Source: Zygnema cylindricum (Eukaryota > Streptophyta > Zygnematophyceae > Zygnematales > Zygnemataceae). From it: a stretch of DNA of 64,000 bases. Position 1 is the first letter of the stretch. Each line of letters starts with the position of its first letter. A program made the position numbers and the translations under genes. The DNA lies in contig JBBHKE010002555.1 of the NCBI GenBank assembly GCA_037447655.1, forward strand, positions 122,001 through 186,000. The letters run 5' to 3'. This document shows positions 35,918 to 45,148 of this stretch, one piece after another. Below the pieces are notes generated by a model. The model saw only the letters and a program-made list of their open reading frames with translations, did no database searches and was not told where the DNA came from.

Positions 35918-37000
35918 TTGAAAATTGGAAATCTTTATTTCATAGGGCAGTGAGAGGAGACTAAAATAACTTAGAATATTTTCTAAGTAGTCTGCTGTAG
36001 TACTTACCTTATTTAGTGTTACACTTACCTTATTTAGTGTTACAGTAGCAAAAGTACAATAGAGTGTATTGTACTTTTACAAAAGTACAATAGAGTGTAT
36101 TGTACTTTTACAGGGACGCGCGTCGGCAAGAGAAACGTATGCAAGTTTTACGGAGTGGCGCCGACAATCAGTTACACGCGTCACGCAGGAGACGATTGGA
36201 TTCACCGGATCAAACGAACGGAATCTGAACCGGTTATTTCGGAATATATGGTACGGTTCGACGTTATGATCATTGATTGAATTCGTGCCAACGGACGCGA
36301 TTCACCTGTACCACAAGCGTGATTCACGTGGGACCACAAGTGACGAAGCACTCAGGTGCTTCATACTACACTACCACAGTCGGCTGGACTTTACCACAAG
36401 CGTGATTCACGTGGGACCACAAGTGACGAAGCACGCAGGTGCTTCATACTACACTGCCACAGTCGGCTGGACTTTAGCGACCACCGCTGACTAAGCACCT
36501 GAAACATTTATTGTACGGTTCGCTATCTAAAAATATTTGAAGAACATTGTTTTGTAGTTTAGTGTAATAAAAAAATAGTGTTTCAGTAATTAGGTTTTAA
36601 AAAAATAATAATTAGGTTTTTGGAGGTACTCACGGTACAGTAAAGTACAGGCTGGATACTTTGTCATAAGTCATGATAGTTTTGTGGTACGGTTACTTGA
36701 ATTAGTGTGACCAGAAGATACTCACTGTGAGTATATAGTTTAGGTCTTAGCCAATTTTGTAGTATCCAGTTTTGGGAATATGATTTTATAAGGGCAGTTT
36801 TTGGGAAACTTCCAGACATCATATCTTATGGTTTACTGGGTCATTTGGGCTGCAATTTTGGGAATTGGCAGTTACTGTGTTGTGTGTTGTGTATCACTGC
36901 GGCAAATTTGAGGCATTTTGGCCTTTTGAGTCATATTTTGTGTCGGATTTTGAGGCATTTGGCCTTAATCATATTTTGTGTCGGATCAAAGTTGGTTGTT
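35918..37000 (+). mobile_element. Copia-A 5' LTR and leader
   Basis: It begins TGTTGAAAATTGGAAATC and is matched by 41264-42240, beginning TGTTGAAAATTAGAAATC. Inside are a duplicated palindrome AAAAGTACAAT-agagtgt-ATTGTACTTTT (36050-36078 and 36081-36109) and an 83-bp tandem duplication (36309-36391, 36392-36474). Similarity between the two copies runs on past the gag ATG, so I cannot set the LTR end from the repeat alone; no clear primer-binding site is seen. Confidence 0.8.
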
Positions 37001-37014
37001 GAGTGTTGTTTCTA

Positions 37015-37925
37015 ATGTCTACTTCCACTACTACTGCTGGTTCTTCTCTTGCAACGGTGGTTGAAGAACAACAGGCTATGGGCCTTTCGTCAGGAATTCC
37101 TATCTTCAATGGCCAAAAGTATGCGTACTGGGCGGCGATGGTTGAATCTTCATTTGAAACTGCTCACTTATTAGGGGTCTTGGATGGCTCCCTTGATGAA
37201 ACAGATCAAAGTTGGGCGAAAAAGAATTCAATGGCAAGGAACAATCTAATTCTTTGTATTTCAGAAAATTTGGTCATGTCTCGACTGAAAATAAAGAAGG
37301 CGAGGGAGATTTGGACATCACTGAAATCTGCTTTTGAGAAAGCGCACGTCCATGAGGAGCTCATGGTGGCTGGAAAAATTTGGGGGCACAAGTACTCGGG
37401 GGGAACTATGGTCAAGTATTGTGACAACTTTCGTGCACTTATTCATGCACACTATTGTGATGAGGGGTCATTTCCTGAGTTGCAGCTTTGCTTATTAGAG
37501 GTCTTCCTAGTAGCATGAAAGGTGTGTCTGCTCAGTTAAAGAGTCATGATAAAGCTAGTTGGTCATTTCAATTAGCATATAATCTTATATTGGAGGAAGA
37601 GTCTAATACCAAACTCCTTGAAAGAGAAGGAAAGGTTGAAGCTTTTGCCACAGACTTTGACAAAAGAAATCAGTTTAATCAGAATAGGAATCAGTTTAAC
37701 CAGAATCAGAATCAGTTTAATCAGTTTAATCAGAGCACAAATAGACAATCTTCTACTAGTTGTTTCTATTGTTTTGAGAAGGGTCACGGATACAGGTACT
37801 GTCCTAAGCTGAAAAAGGCTAATGAGACATGTTTAAACAGGCCAGGTTGGCAGCAAAGCCAATATCACAGAGGCTTTTCTGTAAATCTTACCCGTGGAAA
37901 TGCTATTTTTTCAGCTTCAAACTGA
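37015..37925 (+). pseudogene. Copia-A gag (frameshifted)
   Basis: It starts at ATG 37015 (MSTSTTTAGSSL). A UBN2-like copia gag body follows (GIPIFNGQKYAYWAAMVESS, KKAREIWTSLKSAF). The frame shifts near 37490-37518. The second part has an Asn/Gln-rich run (NQFNQNRNQFNQ) and a CCHC zinc knuckle, CFYCFEKGHGYRYC. Gag would form the particle and bind element RNA. One frameshift makes this copy defective. Confidence 0.9.
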
Positions 37926-38054
37926 TGCAACTGATCTATTTTCAGCTTCAAACTGATGCAACTGATACACATGCAACAGATGCAGATGAGTCTCTGAGCT
38001 AGAGCAAGAGGAGGAGTTATTTGCTATGGCGGCAGTCATGGAGGGTCCCAAGGA

Positions 38055-38294
38055 TGCAGGATGAATCATGGACACGGGAGCATCGTCCACATGTGCTGGA
38101 ACAAGGCGGCTTTTACAAATCTGCAGCAAACACCTCCAAAGAGTATCTACTATGCTTGGGGCATGAGTGTTCAAACCTCAGCTCGCGGTGATGTATCTTT
38201 GATGGTAGATGTGGGAGGAAAGTCGGTAGAGAGAACTCTTCACAATGTTTTGTATGTTCCAGACTTTAAAAAGATTTTTTCTCTACATCTTTAG
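38055..38294 (+). pseudogene. Copia-A protease remnant
   Basis: The active-site block IMDTGASSTC (about 38065-38100) is in one frame, while the following part MCWNKAAFTNLQQTP to LHNVLYVPDFKKIFSL is in another, so a frameshift lies within the active-site region. A stop sits just before the DTG. Inactive. Confidence 0.75.
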
Positions 38295-38392
38295 TGGAGA
38301 ACCAAGGCTTTGAAGTCATTCTGAAATGAGGTAGAAAGGTTGTTAGCAAGAAAGGAAAAGTAGCGGTAACAGGAACTAGAGATGCTAGCAAA

Positions 38393-39187
38393 ATGTACCG
38401 GATGGACATGGCTGAATATAAGGAAAATTATGTTCTCTACTCCAGTGTCCAATCTGATAATGAGTTGTGGCATAAAAGATTAGGACACATGAATTATAAT
38501 AGTCTAAAGAAAATGGTGAATTCGGGAAAAGTTAATGGAGTTTCTCTCACCTCTCATCCTATAAAATCATGTGATGGTTGTTCACTTGGCAAGATCCACA
38601 AATTGCAATTTCCACAAGAAACAAACCACAGATCGGAAAGAGTTTTGCAGCTAATACATTCTAATGTTCTTGGTCCTTCACAAGTGGCTTTGGCTGGAGG
38701 CGTCCACTATATGGTCACATTTACAGATGACTACTCGAGGTACACCAAAGTTTACTTCATGCAGCATAAAAGTGAAGTGTTTACTCACTTCAAACACTAC
38801 AAGGCGTGGGCGGAAAAGCTTCATGGAGTTCCGATCTTGGCGCTGAGATCGGAAAATGGGGGAGAATACACATCAAAGAAATTCGAAGAATTTCTCTTTC
38901 ATGAAGGTATCAGTCACAATCTTACAGTTCCATATACACCGGAACAAAATGGTGTTTATGAAAGACTAAATAGGACAGTGAAAGAGAGTGCTCGGTCCAT
39001 GCATACAGATAAAGGGTTAGATTTGACATTTTGGGTTGAAGCACTTAACTGGGCTGTTTATATTAATAACAGAATTGCTTCTAGATCTGTTAGCACTACA
39101 CCTTATGAGCTTTGGACAGGAGAAAAACCTGATGTTAGTCACTTTAAGATCTTTGATAGCAAGTGCTTTATTCTAGACACTTCATAG
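38393..39187 (+). pseudogene. Copia-A gag-pre-integrase and integrase
   Basis: The H-H-C-C zinc part is visible (LWHKRLGHMNYNSLKKM, then CDGCSLGKIH). The catalytic core follows: LIHSNVLGPS, RSENGGEYTSKKFEEF, PYTPEQNGVYERLNRT. The first acidic position, Asp in active copia integrases, is Asn, and the second Asp is Glu; the final Glu is kept. The frame stops at 39187 after DSKCFILDTS. Integrase inserts the cDNA; with these substitutions it is probably inactive. Confidence 0.9.
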
Positions 39188-39727
39188 GATAGATGGAAAC
39201 TGGAGGCTAAGGGCTTACTTGGGATTTTCATGGGGTATGATGATAATGCAAAAGGATATAGAGTTTTTGTATTTGAGAAATAGAAATATCCAGATTAAAG
39301 ATGAACAGGATTTGGTTGACTTATTTAAAGTGCCAGATCAACAGGAAAAAGGAAAAACAGGAATATGTTATTTTTCACCATACACAGCGAGTCTACTTTC
39401 CACCGGCAAGTGGGACACCTGTTCCTTCAGTTCCTCTGGTGCGTTCGCAAGATGCTTCACCACAAATTACAACTCAGACTGAAGGAACTGCTACACAGTC
39501 AGTACCAGCTCAAGTTACTGTACAAACAAAGCTGAAAAATCAGAGGTTGTCGACGATTTCACCCTCAGAATTTCCGGGGGGAAAGAGATCTAGCAGCCAC
39601 CTGCAAGCAAACTCTCACTTTGCTCTCTCACTTTGCTTTTTTTGCAGCTACAGAGGAGCCTCTAATAATTCAAGAGGCCTTCTCATCACCTGAGAGAAAT
39701 CAGTAGATCGGGGCGGCAAACGATGAA

Positions 39728-40540
39728 ATGAAGTCTATTATGGAAGCGCAGACATGGGAGCTGGTGGATCTTCCTCCAGGCAGAAAAGCCATCGGCAGCA
39801 AATGGGTATTCAAGGTGAAGCTGAACCCGGACAACACCATTGAAAGGTATAAAGCCAGACTAGTGGCCAAAGGGTACAATCAGAAAGAAAGTATTGACTT
39901 TGAAGAAACCTTCTCTCCAGTTGTCAGATTTCTCACTGTCATAATTTTGCTAAGTTTAGCGGCTATAGAGAATATGGAAATACATCAAATGGATGTTAAA
40001 ACAACCTTCTTGCATAGAGAGTTAGAAGAAACCATTTATATGAAGCAACCTGAAATATATGTAGAAAAAGGAAAGGAAGAATTAGTGTGTAAGTTGATGA
40101 AATCTATGTATTAGCTAAAACAAGCCCCGCGTCAATGGGATTTGAAGTTAAATCAGTTTTTGACTGGGCTAGGTTTTAAGAGAATTAGCTCAGATCATTC
40201 TGCATATGTCTTACAAGGGGAGGATGGGATACTAAACATTGCTGTATATGTGGATGAATTATTATTAATAAGTAAGTCACTGGATGAAATTAACCGCATT
40301 AAAGCGGCTTTAAGGTCTAAGTTTGAGATGAAAGACCTCGGTGAGGCCAAGTATATTTTAGGTATATAGGTAGAAAGAGACAAAAACAAAAGATTGATTA
40401 TGTTGACTCAAAAAGAAGCAATAGGTAACATGCTGGGAAAATTTGAAATGAAAGATGTAAAGGGATCTGTAACTCCCATGGAATTCAAGCAAAAATTGGA
40501 AGGAATTGATTCAGACTCAGCATAATGGTTTGTAAGAGTT
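39728..40540 (+). pseudogene. Copia-A reverse transcriptase, broken
   Basis: Segments 39728-40114, 40142-40369 and beyond carry WVFKVKLNPDNTIERYKARL, VAKGYNQKESIDFEETFSPV, HQMDVKTTFLHRELEE, and the catalytic box AVYVDELLLISKSLDE, where active copia RT has YVDD. Stops fall at 40112-40114, 40367-40369 and about 40523. Inactive. Confidence 0.9.
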
Positions 40541-40689
40541 TAGAGATAAGGGAGGAAGAGTTTATGGCTTCAAAGCCATATAGAGAGGTAGTTGAAAGTC
40601 TTATATATTTTATGAATTATACGAGACCCGACATTGTAGCAGCTGTGGGAGTCTTGAGTAGAAGTCTGCAGAATCCTAAACAGACAGAC

Positions 40690-41230
40690 TGAGAATGGCA
40701 AAAAGGGTGTTGAGGTATCTTGCATGTTCTCGAAATCTTAAGCTTGTACTCGGAGGAGAGGTGAAAATACAGACGTGGAGCGATGCTACCTATGGAGACA
40801 TGCCAAGCCGGGAATCTACAACCGGCTTTGTTCTGAAGATTGGAGATGGAACTTGCTGCTGGAGTAGCAAATTACAAAAGGTTACAGCTCAATCCACAAT
40901 GGAGTCAGAATATATGGCAGCAGCTTCCGCCCCCAAGGAGCTCTTATGGGTCAAATCCATTTTACAGGAACTTGGATATATGCAAACAGGTCCTCACGCT
41001 ATTTGATGTGACAACCAGGCAGCCATTGCAATTGCCTCTAACCCCAGCCATCACTTTAAGAGCAAACACATGGATGTTAGACTTCACTTTGTCAAAGAAA
41101 AAGTACTTGCAAAAGTCATTAAATTGTGTTATTTACCGAACGAGAAGATGGTGGCGGACATGTTAACAAAAGCCCTTCGTGCTCCTAAGTTACAGTTTTG
41201 CAGAGAGGCTATTGGACTAAGTGAGTAACT
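40690..41230 (+). pseudogene. Copia-A RNase H
   Basis: AKRVLRYLACSRNLKLVLGG, WSDATYGDMPSRESTTGF, LQKVTAQSTMESEYMAAASA, then after a stop at about 41005 the rest in the same reading (CDNQAAIAIASNPSHHFKSK, EKMVADMLTKAL). The ends agree with the copia RNase H domain, which degrades the RNA strand during cDNA synthesis. Confidence 0.85.
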
Positions 41231-41263
41231 GAGTCTAAAGATTTAGGGGAAGATTTAGGGGAG

Positions 41264-42310
41264 TGTTGAAAATTAGAAATCTTTATTTCAGTAGATAGGG
41301 TTGTGAGAGGACACTAGAATAACTTAGAATATTTTCTAAGTAGTCTGTTGTAGTACTTACCTTATTTAGTATTACAGTAGCAAAAGTACAATAGAGTGTA
41401 TTGTACTTTTACAGGGACGCGCGTCGCAAGAGAAACGTATGCAAGTTTTACGGAGTGGCGCCGACAATCAGTTACACGCGTCACGCAGGAGACGATTGGA
41501 TTCACCGGATCAAACGAACGGAATCTGAACCGGTTATTTCGGAAATATATGGTACGGTTCGACGTTATGATCATTGATTGAATTCGTGCCAACGGACGCG
41601 ATTCACCTGGGACCACAACCGTGATTCACTTGGGACCACAAGCGTGATTCACGTGGGACCACAAGTGACTAAGCACTCAGGTGCTTCGTACTACAATGCC
41701 ACAGTCAGCTGGACTTTAGCAACCACCGCTGACTAAGCACCTGAAATATTTATTGTAAGGTTCGCTATTTGAAAATATTTGAAGAACATTGTTTTGTAGT
41801 TTAGTGTAATAAAAAAATAGTGTTTCAGTAATTAGGCTTTTGGAAAATAATAATTAGGTTTTTGGAGGTACTCACGGTACAGTAAAGTACAGGCTGGATA
41901 CTTTGTCATAAGTCAAGATAGTTTTGTAGTACAGTTACCCGAATTAGTGTGACCAGAAGAAACTCATTGTGAGTATATAGTTTAGGTCTTAGCCAATTTA
42001 GGACTTAGCCAATTTTGTAGTATCCAGTTTTGGGAATATGATTTTCTAAGGGTTGTTTTTGGGAAACATCCAGACATCATATCTTATGGTTTACTGGGTC
42101 ATTTGGGCTGCAATTTTGGTAATTGTAAGTTTACTGTGTTGTGTATCACTGTGACAAATTTGAGGCATATTGGCCTTTTGAGTCATATTTTGTGTTGGAT
42201 CAAAGTTGGCTGTTGAGTAGGTGTTTTGATAGTTTCAACTGTTTTAATGTCTACTTCCACCACTACTGGTGGTTCTCCTCCTGCAACGGTGTTTGTAGAA
42301 CAACACTAGA
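41264..42310 (+). mobile_element. Second copia-A LTR plus start of gag
   Basis: It matches 35918-37075, including the gag ATG region (ATGTCTACTTCCACCACTAC at 42247) and the following residues, but ends soon after at about 42305. The 83-bp unit is present once, with a small 27-bp duplication instead. Similarity past the gag start means this is more than a 3' LTR: it looks like the beginning of a second tandem element. Confidence 0.8.
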
Positions 42311-42424
42311 TAGTAAAGGTATACTAATTCTAAAACATATTCTGAAATTGTTTCCAAGTCCTGTATTTTTCTCTCACAGATTATAGAGATCAAAAAAGCT
42401 TTTATAAATTAACACTCCTCTAAA

Positions 42425-43640
42425 GCTTTAGACTCTCTTAACCCCTCAACCCACATACATCTTTGCAAAATTGTAACTTAGGAGCAGGTAGAGCTTTTGT
42501 CAACATGTCAACCACCATTTTCTCATCCGGTAAATTACAAAGTTTCAGAATTTTAGCAAAGACCTTTTCTCGAACAAAATGTAGTACGATATCTATATGC
42601 TTGCTTTTAAAATGATGTGCAGTATTAGATGCAAAGGCAATGGCAGCGTAATTGTCACACCATAGTGTTTGCGCACCAATTTGCATGAAGCCAAGTTTTT
42701 GAAGCATATATTTAACCTATAATGATTCCTTGATGGCTAAGCATGCAACTATGTATTCTGCCTCCATTGTTGACTGGGCAGTGATCTTCTGAAACTTGCT
42801 GCTCTTGCAGCACATTCCGTTTTCGACTTGTAAAACATATCTTGTTGTTGATTGCCTGGGCATCCCACCATAGATGATATCATCCCACGTTTGAAGTTTT
42901 ACTTCGTCCCCTCCTAGAGTTAGCTTAAACTCTCTCGTACGTGCCAAGGACTCGTTTTGCTGCCTCCCAATATGATTTTCTTGGATTTTGAAGACTCCTG
43001 CTTACAGCCTCTAGTGGTGCCGCAATATTCGGACATGTGCAATTCATAAAATATATTAGACTCTTAACGATCTGTCTATAGGGAATCTTTTCCCTAAATT
43101 CTGACTCCCCTATTTCTAGACTCTCTCTCTTAATAATACGTGAGTCTATTTGTGCTCTCTCTAATTTTTTTCTGAATTCCATAGGAGTGGCTTCTCCCAT
43201 CACATCCTTATTGTCAATTGTTTTTAGCATATTCTCTATAGCCACTTTCTGTGTAAGTCTAATAATCCTTTACTTCTATATCTTTCTACTTCTATACCAA
43301 CAATATAATTTGCCTCACCTAAATCTTTCATTTCAAATCTAGATTTTAGGGCTGTTTTGATTTTGTTAACCCCCTCAATTGTTTTTGAAAAAATCAACAA
43401 GTCATCAACATATACAACAAGAAAAATTGTTCAATCATCTCCTTCCATAACATAAACTGAGTGATCAGAGCTTATCTTAGTGGAACTAACACTAGTTAGG
43501 TACTCATATAATTTTAGATTCCATTGCCTCGGGGCCCGCTTGAGCCCGTAGAATGATTTCAAAAAGTTTGCACACTAGAATTTGCTGAAATCACTTGATT
43601 TATGGAGTATTTTCTAGGTCTAAATAGCATAGTAGAAAAA
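42425..43640 (-). pseudogene. Inverted copia RT/RNase H fragment
   Basis: Minus strand. At about 43330-43420 the RT box YVDDLLIFSKT is intact, followed by FEMKDLGEANYIVG. 42925-43245 carries the connection region, 42717-42947 and 42438-42707 the RNase H (QKITAQSTMEAEYIV, HHFKSKHIDIVLHFV, EKMVVDMLTKALPAPKLQF). Stops break the frame. Opposite in orientation to the neighbouring copia-A. Confidence 0.85.
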
Positions 43641-43654
43641 AAAAAACGCAAACA

Positions 43655-43870
43655 GTTTGCCTCCACCTCTTTCTTTTATCCACCGTACTTATTGTAGTCA
43701 TTGAAGGAGAGAGACTGTAGTGGAGCTATGGCTGCCTCAGCTCCATAGACAAGATTATAAAGTGACATAAGTCTCTCTTAACAAAAGGTTGAGTTTGGCA
43801 GGACTGGTACCTCTGACTGGCAGAGCGAGGCGTAGCCGTTAGCTCTAACTGGTCTGGCGTAAGAGTTCGT
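43655..43870 (-). repeat. SINE-like repeat, copy 2 (diverged)
   Basis: Minus strand: GAGCTAACGG and AGAGGTACCAG in the head, then AGCCATAGCTCCACTACAGT and GGAGGCAAACTG in the body, like 5583-5775 and 61125-61335. The B-box is poorly kept. Confidence 0.45.
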
Positions 43871-43969
43871 TACAATATATAGGGTGTGATATTTACTTCA
43901 ACTATATTATGATCTTTTAACCGATTAACAGAATTACGAATGAAGGGACATAGAACTAGTTAATTTTTA

Positions 43970-44282
43970 GTGCGAACATTATCCCGCACGAATCAAATGA
44001 ATCGGACATTTGTTTCAACGACTAACATTTAATGTCGATGTTCGATCCAACGGCACATATCGCCGCAAAGATCTCGGAATGGTCACTTTGGCTTTTTTGG
44101 ACGTGGCATGACCTGGGGCCACGTAGAGAGATAATATTTGGTCTCGATAATTCCGAAGAACATCAGGATGAGTAAAATGTGGACACTCGTCCACTCAATG
44201 GCCTGTCGTACACATGCCGTACAAAAAAGACGTCAGCCGTAGTACCTTTCTGTATTTTACAGTGATTTGATTGGGTCGTATT
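43970..44282. other. LTR-like spacer
   Basis: It shares ACGTGGC and GCCGTAC words with the family-C LTR-like stretches (for example GCCGTACAAAAAAGACGTC near 44217). No gene. Confidence 0.35.
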
Positions 44283-44929
44283 GTAGTTGTAGTAGATAGG
44301 GATTGTGAGAGGGAGATAGGACTTAGCATTTTTTAGTAGTCAGTCACCTCTCCCTTTGAGAGTTTGTATAAATTGGCATGTTTGCCACCTCATAACTTAT
44401 CGGGTGGTTGGCCGTTTTTATTGATTCTTTTTGCTACAGACTTAAAGGAGTCCAGACTACACAAGGGTGCAGTCAGATTATCATTTTGTCTACTTGGGCA
44501 GTAGTGGTTGTGGATAAAAGTGGGTAAGCTAAAAACTACTTAGAGGCTTCCATAATTATGTAGTCCAATGGAGGACACAAAATTGCATGTTATGGGCCCA
44601 CCCTCTAGGGTGCCCATCTTCAATAGATTTGGGTTCATCTATTGGGAAGCCACGATGACAGGGGCTTTGTGCGAAATACGATACTAGGGTATTATCAGTG
44701 GACAAGTGAAACGTACCTTAGGGAACTCCACCAGGGTTTGGTGGAATAAGGTTTTTCTACAACAGCATCTGCTGCTGCAGAGGAGACAGATGATGAGGAC
44801 AACAGTGTTTCCAAAAAAATGAAAGAGAAAGAGACACCTATTACTCCTATTGCTCTTATTACCACGACACCCGGAGCGGCGACCGTGAAGACTGCGGAGA
44901 TGTCGAGCGTGCCAGGGAACCGGGAGGTT
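44283..44929 (+). pseudogene. Copia-B LTR/leader and gag start (copy 2)
   Basis: GATTCTTTTTGCTACAGACT (about 44421) matches the leader of the 60-kb copy. Then ATGGGCCCACCCTCTAGGGT (about 44594) encodes MGPPSRVPIFNRFGFIYWEA, matching MGPPSRVPMFNGTNFTYWEF at 60.1 kb. A Glu/Asp- and Thr-rich stretch continues to about 44929, where the gypsy element begins in the other orientation. Fragment only. Confidence 0.75.
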
Positions 44930-45089
44930 CAGGTAAGATGTCCAAGGAGGTGTGCATGAGAAACCTGCAATCCACCCCAATGCTGATGCTTTCCCGGATC
45001 TGTGACAATGCCCATCTCTGTTCCTTTCCCCCCCAGGGATATGCATAGATAGTAAGGAGGAATGGAGTGGAAAAGAAAAAGTACCCTAT

Positions 45090-45120
45090 ACCCCCCCAGA
45101 TTTCCCCCCCCCCCTCTTAG
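45090..45120 (-). other. Polypurine-tract candidate of the gypsy element
   Basis: On the minus strand CTAAGAGGGGGGGGGGGGAA followed by ATCTGGGGGGG lies just after the pol stop. A polypurine tract primes plus-strand DNA just ahead of the 3' LTR. A diverged counterpart (GAAGGAGAGGGGGGAGGGGA) occurs at 63749-63768. What follows it here does not look like the LTR start, so the assignment is tentative. Confidence 0.4.
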
Positions 45121-45148
45121 TCCCACGTGACTAAGAGGATTAGACAGA

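Noticed and set aside
44684-45046. Minus-strand frame after the gypsy pol as an extra gene (for example an envelope)
   Set aside because: No signal peptide or membrane segment in a sensible place; the left part overlaps a plus-strand copia-B gag fragment.
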